Positions 18,307-27,723 of a stretch of 64,000 nt of DNA are shown here, in pieces. How positions within the stretch are numbered: the first letter of the stretch is position 1; every line of letters starts with the position of its first letter. Under the pieces are notes generated by a model. That model did not search any database. It had not been told where the DNA came from and saw only the letters and a program-made list of their open reading frames with translations. A program made the translations under genes and the position numbers. The stretch comes from Trueperella bonasi (GTDB lineage Bacteria; Actinomycetota; Actinomycetes; Actinomycetales; Actinomycetaceae), in contig NZ_JAUSQX010000001.1 in assembly GCF_030811535.1 (NCBI RefSeq), positions 1,839,165 to 1,903,164 of the forward strand. The letters run 5' to 3'.

Positions 18307-18951
18307 CTGAGATATTTCGTCAACCTCGGCATGTGGGCCGACGACGAAAAGCAGCTGATCACCGCCCTCGACGGACATGTCGGGGGAGGGGGAAAGCGGT
18401 ACACCATCACGAATAACACTTGCAATCACGATATCCGCAGGTAGGCTCACCTGCCCCACCGGCCGTTCGGTCATCAGGGAACGGGCAGTCACAGTGCCTT
18501 GATACAGGCTGGCGCCGGACTGGAATCGCATGCGGCGCATGAGCCGGCCCGGAGAGAGTGCTTCTTCTACGATGTCAGCCATCATCCGAGGGGTTGATAC
18601 CGCCACATCGACGCCCCAGGCCTCGTCAAAGAGCCAGGCGTTAGATTCGTTTGAAACTCGCGCAATAATTCGGGGTACGCCGAACTCGGTTTTTGCAAGA
18701 AGCGATATCACGAGGTTCGCCTTATCGTCACCCGTTGTCACGACGAGGGCATCTGTTAGGCCTGCACCGGCAGATTCAAGCGTTGAAAGATCGCTGGCAT
18801 CGCCGAGCATCCAGCTGGCGCCCGGTACCGTGGCTGCTCTCAACGATTCGGGCTTGATCTCAACAATCGTTACCTCGTGTCCGGCTTGGGTCATGTCGTT
18901 GGCGACCAGGCGGCCCACTGAACCTGCTCCTACGATAAGGATCTTCACCAC
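18295..18951 (-). CDS. TrkA/Ktr-type potassium uptake regulatory protein
   Basis: A 218-aa RCK protein with an N-terminal Rossmann NAD(H)/ATP-binding fold (VKILIVGAGSVGRLVA, then GDASDLSTLESAG and VTTGDDKANLVISLLAK) and a C-terminal TrkA_C domain (about 140-218). It gates a potassium transporter in the membrane. The tandem GTG codons at 18951/18948 are both possible starts. It overlaps the second TrkA gene by seven bases, matching the ceoB/ceoC-like pair of actinobacteria. Confidence 0.88.
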   Translation of the reverse strand: MVKILIVGAGSVGRLVANDMTQAGHEVTIVEIKPESLRAATVPGASWMLGDASDLSTLESAGAGLTDALVVTTGDDKANLVISLLAKTEFGVPRIIARVSNESNAWLFDEAWGVDVAVSTPRMMADIVEEALSPGRLMRRMRFQSGASLYQGTVTARSLMTERPVGQVSLPADIVIASVIRDGVPLSPSPDMSVEGGDQLLFVVGPHAEVDEISQLFR

Positions 18952-19613
18952 TCATCATCTCCTAGCCGATGGTTGAGTATCCGCTGGATCGCGTGGATCT
19001 TTGAGGCGTGCGAAAGTAAACGAAGTTCATCGTCGTCTTGGATAACGGTGTTTTGCTGCGGTAGCACGAGCTCGAGCTCGCGCGTTAGATACGCAACTCG
19101 TGCGCCGGTGTGGCGTTCGATATCCGCAACGGTTTGTCCGAACCAAGAGCTGTCAAGATCTACGTAAAACAGAGCTGTTTGGGTCGCGTTATCGATGTGT
19201 TCTACGTGCGGCCCGAACGCGATCAACTGATGAAGTACCCGATTCGAAGTCCAGGTCACGGGAGCGACGACGCCAATTCCGAGTTTCGAATAAACTTTGG
19301 CACGCGTGGAATCGTAGATCCGAGCCACGACGTTGTTAAGGCCGAACGTTTCACGAACAACGCGAGCAGCGATAATGTTTGAATTGTCGCCTGAAGAGAC
19401 GGCTGCAAAACCCGCGGCTTCCGCTATTCCTGCGTGTTCGAGTATGCCGCGATCGAAGCCGATACCAGTTACCTGTTGGCCGGAAAACTCCTGCGGCAAA
19501 CGAGCGAATGCGCGAGAGTTTTGATCGATAACGGAAACCGAATGCCCACGATCTTCGATTCTCATCGCGAGCTCTGCGCCGACGCGTCCGCAACCCATAA
19601 TGACGAAGTGCAC
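18945..19613 (-). CDS. TrkA/Ktr-type potassium uptake regulatory protein (promoter-proximal)
   Basis: A 222-aa RCK protein: MHFVIMGCGRVGAELAMRIEDRG is the GxGxxG nucleotide-binding start and GIGFDRGILEHAGIAEA is the second strand region, followed by a TrkA_C domain near 135-222. It is transcribed first in the two-gene trkA unit and divergently from the APC permease. The start is GTG at 19613, with TAACCT seven bases upstream on the minus strand and no Shine-Dalgarno. Confidence 0.88.
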   Translation of the reverse strand: MHFVIMGCGRVGAELAMRIEDRGHSVSVIDQNSRAFARLPQEFSGQQVTGIGFDRGILEHAGIAEAAGFAAVSSGDNSNIIAARVVRETFGLNNVVARIYDSTRAKVYSKLGIGVVAPVTWTSNRVLHQLIAFGPHVEHIDNATQTALFYVDLDSSWFGQTVADIERHTGARVAYLTRELELVLPQQNTVIQDDDELRLLSHASKIHAIQRILNHRLGDDEW

Positions 19614-19620
19614 GGGATAG

Positions 19621-19652
19621 AGGTTACCGGAATTCTAAATAAAGCGTAACCT
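19621..19652. promoter_or_regulatory. Divergent promoter region with inverted TAACCT hexamers
   Basis: TAACCT faces minus at 19626-19621, seven bases from the trkA-type GTG. Another TAACCT faces plus at 19647-19652, six bases from the permease GTG. The predicted -35 area of each promoter covers the -10 of the other, so they probably compete. The hexamers also form an inverted repeat. Confidence 0.5.
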
Positions 19653-19658
19653 TTCACT

Positions 19659-21464
19659 GTGCTTAACTTAAGGCCCACAACTGTGCAGGAGGTTCGCTCG
19701 CGGGCCTCCGCGTTCTCAACGGTGTCACTAGCAATCGTGATTAGCCCGCAGATCGTCTTGCGGGCCATGTCCTATTCGCAGCGTTCCACCGGTGGTTTTA
19801 TCGCCTTGGGCGTCGCGCTTGCTACGTTCGTGGCAGCCATTTTGGTTTCACATCGGCTTTTTCAATGTGTCCCACGCCGGCTATCCCACCAGCTTGCACA
19901 GCGCCATATTGCGCATTGGGCTGGATTGTTTGTGGCTGCTGCTCGAATTCTTGGGTATGCCCTCCTTGTTATTTTGGGGGTTGAGCTTGCAGTTGGATCG
20001 GTTAACGCTGTTGTGGATATTGCGTGGAACGCGTGGTTGGATCCGATTTTCATTATCGTGATGGCGATACCTGTGCTCACCGGCCTTGGAAAATGGCGCC
20101 AAAGTTGGATAACGGGAGTGTCGATTATTGCCAGTCTTGCACTCGTGGTGATTCTTACCTTCGGATTGGCGCAAGAAGCGATTGGTGCAATCGACTTTGA
20201 AAATATTCGACTTGCCCGCGAGGATGCGCTTGCAACAGAACTGGCTCCCGACGTCACACAGGCCTACTTTGAGGCAGCTATTGGGGGCGCGCTCGTGGGC
20301 GCGGTGATTTCTTTGATCTCAGAACGGGTCATGGCACCAAACGATCAACGGCGTGTTCACCCGCGCGCATTATTGTACGTGGGCCTGGCAATGTTCTTCA
20401 TTATTGGCGTGAGTTTGTATTTTGTTGTGCTATTGCACATGCCAACCAGGCGAGTGGCCATCCCATCCCTTTCTATCGCATTCGCGTTCTTCGGCCACGC
20501 GGGCCAAGCGGTCCTCGCCATTTTCTATGTTGTGCTTGGGTTGGGCGTGGTTTACGCATCGTACAGTCAGCTGCCACAACTGTTGCGTGAACTTTCACTG
20601 GATGGCCTACTGCCGCGTAGGCTCGCTGCTGCTGATGCCATCGGGCCAAGGCGCTTGATTATTGCACTGATCGCTACGATGGCCGCGGTGGTAACGATTA
20701 TTCTTGATTCTGCACGCTCGATTTCCGCAGTTTTTGTGATGACGGTTTATACAGCGCTTGTTGTTACCTCCACGGCCATGATCCTTCGATCAAGATCGAT
20801 CCTGAATGATTCGGTAAATTCTGCCGAACGGCGCACAGCACGTTTAAACGCGTGGCTTTTCCTCGGTTACGCAGTATTTGCGCTGACGGTTGTTATCGCT
20901 GTCGTGCTGACCCAACCCGCCTGGGCTTCAGCCGGACTTGTTGCTCTGTGCGTCCCCGCAGCGTTCCTTGTTGCACATTCGCGCGGTCAGAGCAAAATCA
21001 CCGAACAGTTGCGGCTGGAAGCAACTCCCGCTGGGCGCCACCTACCGACGCGCGTCCACGGATTGGTTCTCATTGAGCGAGTAGACGAAGCAACGATCCA
21101 GGCTGTTACGTGGGCCCGCGCGATGAGGCTGTCATCACTGACCGGCGTCGTGATCGATATTGATCCTGTACAGACAAAGAAAATCCGGCAGGCATGGGCG
21201 GATTCCCTTGTGCCGGTTGAATTGACGATTCTGGGTGAACCGAGGGGCGCATTACGCGGACCGTTAATCGAGTACGTCCGGGCACGGCGTGAAAATAGTC
21301 CGAATGATTTGATCGCCATATTCATTCCGCGTGTCATCTCAGTTACCTGGGCACAGCAGTTCACTCTTCGGCATTCAACGCCAAGAGTGGTATCCGACCT
21401 GCGTCGCGAACCCAATGTAATTATTGCCGAGGTGCCATACCGCCTGGGAGAGGAGGACTCATGA
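19659..21464 (+). CDS. APC-superfamily membrane transporter (divergent KimA-like)
   Basis: A 601-aa protein with about 12 membrane segments in the first 440 residues and a cytosolic C-terminal domain (RLEATPAGRHLPTRVHGLVLIE...), the layout of KimA/KUP-like potassium transporters. The position beside the TrkA pair and TRAM methyltransferase matches the actinobacterial APC gene. The hallmark SSDALSSVAYG-type and YPxGGGAY-type helix motifs of KimA cannot be found, and the N-terminal half is strongly diverged. Substrate is therefore uncertain. The GTG at 19659 looks leaderless. It overlaps the next gene by four bases. Confidence 0.75.
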   Translation: MLNLRPTTVQEVRSRASAFSTVSLAIVISPQIVLRAMSYSQRSTGGFIALGVALATFVAAILVSHRLFQCVPRRLSHQLAQRHIAHWAGLFVAAARILGYALLVILGVELAVGSVNAVVDIAWNAWLDPIFIIVMAIPVLTGLGKWRQSWITGVSIIASLALVVILTFGLAQEAIGAIDFENIRLAREDALATELAPDVTQAYFEAAIGGALVGAVISLISERVMAPNDQRRVHPRALLYVGLAMFFIIGVSLYFVVLLHMPTRRVAIPSLSIAFAFFGHAGQAVLAIFYVVLGLGVVYASYSQLPQLLRELSLDGLLPRRLAAADAIGPRRLIIALIATMAAVVTIILDSARSISAVFVMTVYTALVVTSTAMILRSRSILNDSVNSAERRTARLNAWLFLGYAVFALTVVIAVVLTQPAWASAGLVALCVPAAFLVAHSRGQSKITEQLRLEATPAGRHLPTRVHGLVLIERVDEATIQAVTWARAMRLSSLTGVVIDIDPVQTKKIRQAWADSLVPVELTILGEPRGALRGPLIEYVRARRENSPNDLIAIFIPRVISVTWAQQFTLRHSTPRVVSDLRREPNVIIAEVPYRLGEEDS

Positions 21465-22663
21465 AGTTGACGATTGAGGATATCGGGCATGGTGGCGTTG
21501 GTGTTGCCCGTTATGAAGGTCAAGTTATTTTCGTACGCGGGGCGTTGCCGGGTGAAATTGTGGAGGCCGTGTTTACTTCTCGAAAGTCGAAATATTCTAC
21601 CGCCCTCGTCACTGGCGTGATCGAACCTAGCGAGTTTCGAGTTGACCACCCGTGGCCCGTGGGTGCTGCCGGCTACACCGGCGCAGCGGACTTTGGGCAC
21701 GTCACTACCCAGGGCCAGCTAGCGCTGAAAACCCAAGTAATTCGAAATACGGTGCGGCGCATTGGTGGTGAGGAACTTTTCCGAACTATCGAGCACTTGG
21801 GCGTGGAGGTGCGCGCAATCGACAGCGGCAAAGGCTGGGGGACCCGCACGCGATACGAGGTGACGAAACTAGAGTCCGGGGTTGGCATGTTTCGGGAGAA
21901 ATCCCATGAGCTCGTGGCAATAGAAGAAATGCCGCTCGCTCTGCCAGATCTAGCAGAGCTCAAACTGTGGGCTTCGGCGTGGGATTCGTACATTAAACCG
22001 GGTACCCGGCTCAAGGCTGTTGCACCAGCGTCGGGCGACAACGTCGTCGTCGCTGGCGATGTCGTGTGGTCCGCGCCCGGGCTCAAGGCAACTGAGCACA
22101 TTTGGGAACGCGCAAGCACAGAAGATGACATCTATGACTATCGCATGAATGCGAAAGGATTTTGGCAAGTCCACTTTCGGGCCCCGAGTACTCTTTTGAC
22201 ATCCGTGCTGGCCGGTGCGCAAGTACTATCGGGGGAATATGTGGCAGAGCTATTCTCCGGGGCGGGCCTGTTCACTTTGCCCCTCGCGCAAAAAGTGGGA
22301 AAGAACGGAAGAGTAGATGCCTTTGAAGGGTCGCAAAGCGCGGTGGCCGACGCCCGCTACAATCTTCGGCACACCCCGTGGGCGCACGCCAATGTGGCAA
22401 AGATCGACCATGGGATTGTACGCGAAATTGAGGGCGCCGACGTCGTCATTGCCGATCCGCCACGCGCCGGACTTGGCCGTGGACTCGCAGAAAACCTCGG
22501 CCGGCTCTCCGCGCGTAAAATCGTCTTGGTGTCGTGTGATCCCGCGGCGATGGCAAGAGACGTGGCACAATTGGTGGCAAGTGGTAGAAAAGTTGAGAGC
22601 ATGGACGCAATCGATATTTTCCCGAACACGCATCACGTCGAAATAGTGACAGCCTTGAGCTAA
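21461..22663 (+). CDS. Class I SAM-dependent RNA methyltransferase (TrmA/RlmCD family, TRAM domain)
   Basis: Methylates uridine at C5 in rRNA or tRNA; 400 aa. An N-terminal TRAM domain (MKLTIEDIGHGGVGVARYEGQVIFV...) is followed by QVIRNTVRRIGG, the SAM-binding ELFSGAGLFTLPLA, DPPRAGLG and the catalytic cysteine in VLVSCDPAAMARD. The Fe-S cysteine cluster of RlmD-type enzymes is not evident. The ATG at 21461 has AGGAGGACTC just upstream and overlaps the permease stop (ATGA). Confidence 0.9.
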   Translation: MKLTIEDIGHGGVGVARYEGQVIFVRGALPGEIVEAVFTSRKSKYSTALVTGVIEPSEFRVDHPWPVGAAGYTGAADFGHVTTQGQLALKTQVIRNTVRRIGGEELFRTIEHLGVEVRAIDSGKGWGTRTRYEVTKLESGVGMFREKSHELVAIEEMPLALPDLAELKLWASAWDSYIKPGTRLKAVAPASGDNVVVAGDVVWSAPGLKATEHIWERASTEDDIYDYRMNAKGFWQVHFRAPSTLLTSVLAGAQVLSGEYVAELFSGAGLFTLPLAQKVGKNGRVDAFEGSQSAVADARYNLRHTPWAHANVAKIDHGIVREIEGADVVIADPPRAGLGRGLAENLGRLSARKIVLVSCDPAAMARDVAQLVASGRKVESMDAIDIFPNTHHVEIVTALS

Positions 22664-22694
22664 ATGGTCGAAATCTAATGGACGCAGCGGCACG

Positions 22695-22718
22695 ATCTTG
22701 ATAGTTTGATGTCAAGAT
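22695..22718. promoter_or_regulatory. Perfect inverted repeat upstream of acnA
   Basis: ATCTTGA at 22695-22701 and TCAAGAT at 22712-22718 are separated by ten bases. TTGATA (22698-22703) and TTTTAT (22721-22726) could be -35/-10 elements 17 bases apart, placing this palindrome across the acnA promoter. It could instead be a weak terminator of the methyltransferase gene, since TTTTAT follows. Confidence 0.55.
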
Positions 22719-22757
22719 AGTTTTATGGGCTCAACTGGCAAGCGTTTAAGGAGAGCT

Positions 22758-25541
22758 ATGAGCATTGATAGTTTCAAGGCCAAGTCCACTTTAGAAGTTG
22801 ACGGCAAAGAATATGAGATCTACCGTCTAGACGCAGTCCCGGGAACAGAAAAACTACCGTTCTCGCTCAAAATCCTCGCCGAAAACCTTCTTCGTACCGA
22901 GGACGGCGCGAATGTTACTGCCGAGCAGATCCAGGCGCTTGCCAATTGGGATGCGAGCGCGGATCCCGAGCATGAAATCCAATTCACGCCCGCACGCGTG
23001 GTGATGCAGGACTTTACCGGGGTGCCGTGCGTGGTAGACCTTGCCACCATGCGCGAGGCAGTCACGGATCTTGGCGGCAACCCAGATCTGATCAACCCGC
23101 TCAACCCGGCTGAGCTTGTGATTGATCACTCGGTCCAAATCGACGTCTTTGGCACCCAGAACGCCTTCCGGCGCAACGTGGAAATCGAATACGATCGCAA
23201 CCGGGAACGCTACCAGTTCCTGCGCTGGGGACAAACAGCTTTTGACAACTTCAAGGTGGTGCCACCGGGCACCGGCATCGTCCACCAAGTGAATATTGAA
23301 TACTTGGCGCGCGTGACGATGGCCCAGGAAAACGACGGCGTCCTGCAAGCTTATCCAGACACCTGTGTGGGTACGGACTCGCACACTACAATGGTCAATG
23401 GGCTCGGGGTCCTTGGCTGGGGAGTGGGCGGTATTGAAGCTGAGGCCGCCATGCTCGGTCAGCCAGTTTCCATGCTGATCCCGCGTGTTGTGGGCTTCAA
23501 GCTCACCGGCGAAATCCCGGCCGGATCTACCGCCACCGACGTCGTACTCACAATTACCCAAATGCTTCGCGAACACGGGGTGGTCGGCAAATTCGTCGAA
23601 TTCTATGGCGAAGGAGTCGGAGCCGTACCGCTTGCAAACCGCGCAACCATCGGGAATATGTCTCCAGAGTTTGGCTCGACCGCAGCCATCTTCCCGATCG
23701 ACGATGTCACGCTCGACTATCTGCGCCTTACCGGCCGTTCCGAAGAACAAATAGCGCTCGTGGAGGCATACTCCAAAGAGCAAGGGCTATGGCACGATCC
23801 ATCTGCGGAAGTCGAATACTCCGAATACCTCGAGCTGGACCTATCGACGGTGGTCCCATCGATCGCCGGCCCCAAACGGCCGCAGGATCGCATCGTGCTC
23901 AGTGAGTCAAAGGAGAAATTCCGCGAAGTCCTTCCCGCCTACGTTTCCGAAGATGACGACGATAAAATCGACTCTTCGCTCGAAGCAACATTCCCCGCTT
24001 CAGATCCAGTTGCTCCCGGAAGCGATGACGAACATCCCGCGCCGTCGATCGAACAGGTACCAAACCGAGTTCACAAGCCAAGCGCAGTCACACTTGCCGA
24101 TGGCACGCAAACCGAACTCGACCACGGATCGGTGGCCATTGCCTCGATCACATCGTGTACGAACACATCCAATCCTTCCGTGATGATGGCCGCAGCTATA
24201 CTCGCCCGAAACGCCAATGCGAAGGGACTGAAACCCAAACCTTGGGTTAAGACGTCGATGGCGCCAGGCTCGCAGGTTGTTACCGACTATTACGAGAAAG
24301 CGGGTCTATGGCCAGATCTGGAAGCGCTCGGATTCCACCTGGTTGGCTACGGGTGCACCACCTGTATCGGCAATTCCGGCCCATTACCAGAAGAGGTCTC
24401 TCAGGTCGTTCATGATGAGGACCTAGCAGTTGTGTCAGTCCTATCAGGAAACCGTAACTTTGAAGGGCGGATCAACCCCGACGTCAAGATGAACTATCTT
24501 GCCTCCCCGCCGCTCGTCATCGCCTATGCACTTGCTGGCACCATGGATTTCGACTTCGCATCCGAACCACTTGGCACAGATCACGACGGCGAGGACGTCT
24601 ATCTTTCCGATATCTGGCCCGACGCCGCGGAAGTGCAAGAAACCATCGATGAATCGGTGAACCGCGACATGTTTGAAACTTCCTACGCGGATGTATTCAG
24701 GGGCGACGAACACTGGCAAAGCCTCGAAACACCCGAAGGATCCACCTTCGAATGGGACGAGGAGTCAACCTACGTGCGCAAGCCCCCATACTTTGAAGCC
24801 ATGACCATGGAACTCGAACCCGTCGAAGACATTTCGGGGGCGCGGGTGCTAGCCAAACTCGGCGATTCAGTCACCACGGATCATATTTCACCTGCAGGTG
24901 CGATCAAGTGGGATTCCCCGGCGGGCCAGTACCTCTCCTCGCATGGCATCGATCGGCGAGACTTTAACTCCTACGGTTCGCGCCGGGGAAACCACGAAGT
25001 GATGATCCGGGGCACCTTCGCCAATATCCGCCTACGCAATCAGCTCCTTGACGGTGTTGAAGGTGGATACACGAAGAATTTCCTCACCGGTGAGCAGGAT
25101 TCCATTTACGACGCTTCGCAGGCCTATCAGGAGGCGGGCATCCCGCTCGTCGTGCTTGCCGGTTCCGAATACGGATCGGGTTCCTCGCGGGATTGGGCCG
25201 CTAAGGGAACGGCGCTACTTGGCGTCAAAGCCGTAATCACTACTTCATTCGAGCGCATCCACAGATCTAACCTCATCGGAATGGGCGTATTGCCGTTGCA
25301 ATTCCCCGAGGGAGAAGACGCGGACTCACTCGGCTTGGACGGTAGCGAAACCTTCGACATCAGCGGCGTGAGCGTACTTAACGAAGGCCGCACGCCCAAG
25401 ACTGTGAAAGTGACCGCCACGAAACAGGATCGCACCACCGTCGAATTTGACGCTCGCGTGCGTATTGACACTCCGGGCGAGGCCGATTACTTCCGCAACG
25501 GTGGCATCCTGCAGTACGTGCTTCGCAACTTGGCTAAGTAG
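22758..25541 (+). CDS. acnA: Aconitate hydratase A
   Basis: The TCA/glyoxylate enzyme that isomerises citrate and isocitrate; 927 aa with the full AcnA/IRP1 domain set. Fe-S ligands are C in [10 protein letters not shown] and the two Cys of [10 protein letters not shown]. The swivelling domain contains [17 protein letters not shown] and [19 protein letters not shown]. The acidic insertion near 390-440 ([17 protein letters not shown]...) is typical of actinobacterial enzymes. ATG at 22758 is chosen because AAGGAGAG lies just before it and the protein then starts [14 protein letters not shown] as in relatives; an upstream ATG at 22725 adds 11 unsupported residues. Confidence 0.96.
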   Translation: MSIDSFKAKSTLEVDGKEYEIYRLDAVPGTEKLPFSLKILAENLLRTEDGANVTAEQIQALANWDASADPEHEIQFTPARVVMQDFTGVPCVVDLATMREAVTDLGGNPDLINPLNPAELVIDHSVQIDVFGTQNAFRRNVEIEYDRNRERYQFLRWGQTAFDNFKVVPPGTGIVHQVNIEYLARVTMAQENDGVLQAYPDTCVGTDSHTTMVNGLGVLGWGVGGIEAEAAMLGQPVSMLIPRVVGFKLTGEIPAGSTATDVVLTITQMLREHGVVGKFVEFYGEGVGAVPLANRATIGNMSPEFGSTAAIFPIDDVTLDYLRLTGRSEEQIALVEAYSKEQGLWHDPSAEVEYSEYLELDLSTVVPSIAGPKRPQDRIVLSESKEKFREVLPAYVSEDDDDKIDSSLEATFPASDPVAPGSDDEHPAPSIEQVPNRVHKPSAVTLADGTQTELDHGSVAIASITSCTNTSNPSVMMAAAILARNANAKGLKPKPWVKTSMAPGSQVVTDYYEKAGLWPDLEALGFHLVGYGCTTCIGNSGPLPEEVSQVVHDEDLAVVSVLSGNRNFEGRINPDVKMNYLASPPLVIAYALAGTMDFDFASEPLGTDHDGEDVYLSDIWPDAAEVQETIDESVNRDMFETSYADVFRGDEHWQSLETPEGSTFEWDEESTYVRKPPYFEAMTMELEPVEDISGARVLAKLGDSVTTDHISPAGAIKWDSPAGQYLSSHGIDRRDFNSYGSRRGNHEVMIRGTFANIRLRNQLLDGVEGGYTKNFLTGEQDSIYDASQAYQEAGIPLVVLAGSEYGSGSSRDWAAKGTALLGVKAVITTSFERIHRSNLIGMGVLPLQFPEGEDADSLGLDGSETFDISGVSVLNEGRTPKTVKVTATKQDRTTVEFDARVRIDTPGEADYFRNGGILQYVLRNLAK

Positions 25542-25804
25542 CGTTAAGTAGCGTGTGGGCCCACTGAAGCGGTCGGGCTGTACTCCGCCTGGTAGCTTCG
25601 CGGTGGCAGCGCTTGGAACTCTCCGTTTACGTTCCTGCGCGCAGCCACCGCTACGCACCGTACGCTGAATGTCGGGCCCACTGAAGCGAGGCGCGCAGGG
25701 ATCAAGCCTGACCGCCCGAAGCGACCGCTTCAGTGGGCTCGCGTGCATGTCAGCGGTCCGTGAAGGGATGGTAGTGTATGCGCAGATATAGTTTTGGAGG
25801 CAAC
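25542..25804. repeat. Structured intergenic element between acnA and dxs
   Basis: The gap of 263 bp is rich in repeats. GCCCACTGAAGCGGTC at 25559-25574 has a perfect inverted copy at 25723-25738. A third copy of the core GGGCCCACTGAAGCG lies in direct orientation at 25674-25688. An inner inverted pair (GCGGTGGC at 25600-25607 and GCCACCGC at 25644-25651) nests inside. A tandem TAAGTAGCG spans the acnA stop. No T-run follows, so it is not a simple terminator. Confidence 0.8.
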
Positions 25805-27706
25805 GTGATTCTCGATTCGATTAACAGCCCCGCTGATCTTCGCAAACTCAAACCCAAGCAGTTAGAGAAGCTAGCGGAGGAAATCCGCAGATTTCTCGTT
25901 ACTAACGTTGCGAAAACCGGTGGGCACCTCGGGCCAAATCTCGGGGTAGTTGAGCTCACTATCGCCCTGCACAGAGTATTCGATTCTCCGGCTGATCCAC
26001 TGGTGTGGGATACCGGTCACCAGGCCTACGTCCACAAAATCCTTACCGGCCGCAAGGACTTTACGAAACTGCGCCAAGAAGAGGGGCTATCCGGCTATCC
26101 CTCCCGCGCGGAATCAGCTCACGACATCGTTGAAAACTCGCACGCTTCTACCGCCTTATCCTGGGCTGATGGCATCGCTCGTGGCTTGCAACTGGCAGGC
26201 CGCGACAACCGCGCTGTCGCTATCATCGGCGACGGCGCTATGACCGGTGGCATGGCCTGGGAAGCCCTCAACAACATCGCCGAAGATCCCGATCGTCCCA
26301 TCGTGATCGTGCTCAATGACAACGGAAGATCATACGCCCCCACCGTCGGAGGATTCGTTCGCAGGCTAGACCCGGTTCGTAAGCTGGACGCCGTCCGCGT
26401 CAATCGCGATTATGACCACTTTTTGGACTGGGGTAAACGCACGCTACAAAGCTCAGGCGTTCCAGGCCAGCTCACCTACGATGCTCTCCGAGGGATAAAG
26501 AAGGGCATGAAAGAAGTCCTCTTCGACGCCGGTATTTTCGACTCGCTCGGCCTTAAATACATGGGTCCGATCGATGGCCACGACATCAAGAGCCTAGAAG
26601 AAGCTCTGACGATGGCGCGTGACTATGGCGGGCCGGTCGTGGTGCACACCATTACCGAAAAGGGCCGAGGATACAAGCCAGCCGAAACGAATAAGGCAGA
26701 CCGGTTCCATGCGGTTGGGCGCATTCATCCGGAAACTGGCCTTCCCGTCGAACCATCCCGTTTCGGCTGGACATCCATTTTCGCCGAGGAAATTGTGCGA
26801 ATCGCACGCAAAGATCCCACCGTCGTCGCCATCACCGCGGCCATGCTCGAACCGGTGGGACTCAAACCAATGCTCAAAGAATTTCCCAAACGCGTGATTG
26901 ATGTTGGCATTGCCGAACAGCACGCGCTCACGATGGCCGCCGGCCTTGCTCACGCGGGCTACAGCCCGGTTGTCGCCCTGTATGCGACCTTCATGAACCG
27001 TGGCTTCGACCAGCTCCTGATGGACATTGCACTCCATAACGAGCCGGTCACTATATGCCTTGACCGCGCGGGTATTACCGGCGACGACGGCGCATCCCAC
27101 AACGGCATGTGGGACCTCTCATTGGCCGCAATGATCCCAAATTTGAAAGTGGCAGTGCCCCGCGATGAGGCAACCATGCGCGAACTTCTTCGCGAAGCGA
27201 TCAAAACACCGGCACCTACACTCGTGCGATACCCGAAAGGCTCAATCCCCAAAGAGCTTCCCACGTTCAGAAAAATTGGATCGCTCGATGTTATCTACGA
27301 ACACCAGGTTGACGGCGTGGCGCCGATCGTGCTTGTCGCGATCGGACCTATGGCACACACGATGGTTGAAGCCGCGAAACACATGGACGACGAGTCAATT
27401 ATTGTGATCGATCCACGGTGGGTTTTGCCCATCAACGAAGATCTCGTCAACCTCATATCCAATGCGAGCGGAGCCGTCGTACTCGAAGACGGATTGATCG
27501 ACGGGGGAGTGGGCGACGAGCTACGGCTCGCACTTACCGATGCGGGGCACTACCTGCCCGTACACAATCTCGGAATAGCCAAAGAGTTTATCCACCATGC
27601 GGCGCGCAAAGATATTTTGGCGTACCAGAACATGGATATCGCGGCTGTAATTGACGCCACGCGGAGTGTGCGTTCAAAGATTAAATCCTCCGCAGAGGTC
27701 GATTAG
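25805..27706 (+). CDS. dxs: 1-Deoxy-D-xylulose-5-phosphate synthase
   Basis: First enzyme of the MEP isoprenoid pathway, a TPP-dependent transketolase-like protein of 633 aa. The TPP/Mg motif is GDGAMTGGMAWEALNNI...NDNG, the N-terminal HLGPNLGVVELTIALH motif is intact, and the pyrimidine domain has DVGIAEQHALTMAAGLA with its catalytic glutamate. GTG at 25805 is chosen because GGAGG lies four bases upstream and relatives begin at LDSINSPADL. The ATG at 25778 would place the Shine-Dalgarno inside the gene. It is convergent with RNase D. Confidence 0.95.
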   Translation: MILDSINSPADLRKLKPKQLEKLAEEIRRFLVTNVAKTGGHLGPNLGVVELTIALHRVFDSPADPLVWDTGHQAYVHKILTGRKDFTKLRQEEGLSGYPSRAESAHDIVENSHASTALSWADGIARGLQLAGRDNRAVAIIGDGAMTGGMAWEALNNIAEDPDRPIVIVLNDNGRSYAPTVGGFVRRLDPVRKLDAVRVNRDYDHFLDWGKRTLQSSGVPGQLTYDALRGIKKGMKEVLFDAGIFDSLGLKYMGPIDGHDIKSLEEALTMARDYGGPVVVHTITEKGRGYKPAETNKADRFHAVGRIHPETGLPVEPSRFGWTSIFAEEIVRIARKDPTVVAITAAMLEPVGLKPMLKEFPKRVIDVGIAEQHALTMAAGLAHAGYSPVVALYATFMNRGFDQLLMDIALHNEPVTICLDRAGITGDDGASHNGMWDLSLAAMIPNLKVAVPRDEATMRELLREAIKTPAPTLVRYPKGSIPKELPTFRKIGSLDVIYEHQVDGVAPIVLVAIGPMAHTMVEAAKHMDDESIIVIDPRWVLPINEDLVNLISNASGAVVLEDGLIDGGVGDELRLALTDAGHYLPVHNLGIAKEFIHHAARKDILAYQNMDIAAVIDATRSVRSKIKSSAEVD

Positions 27707-27723
27707 ACACCCGTTGATGTCGA

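Noticed and set aside
20987..21700. 237-codon minus-strand frame across the permease/methyltransferase junction
   Set aside because: It is antisense to two real genes with clear domains and has no own ribosome site or homology pattern.
22854..23783. 309-codon minus-strand frame inside acnA
   Set aside because: It lies fully opposite well-conserved aconitase sequence, has no Shine-Dalgarno and shows no known domain.
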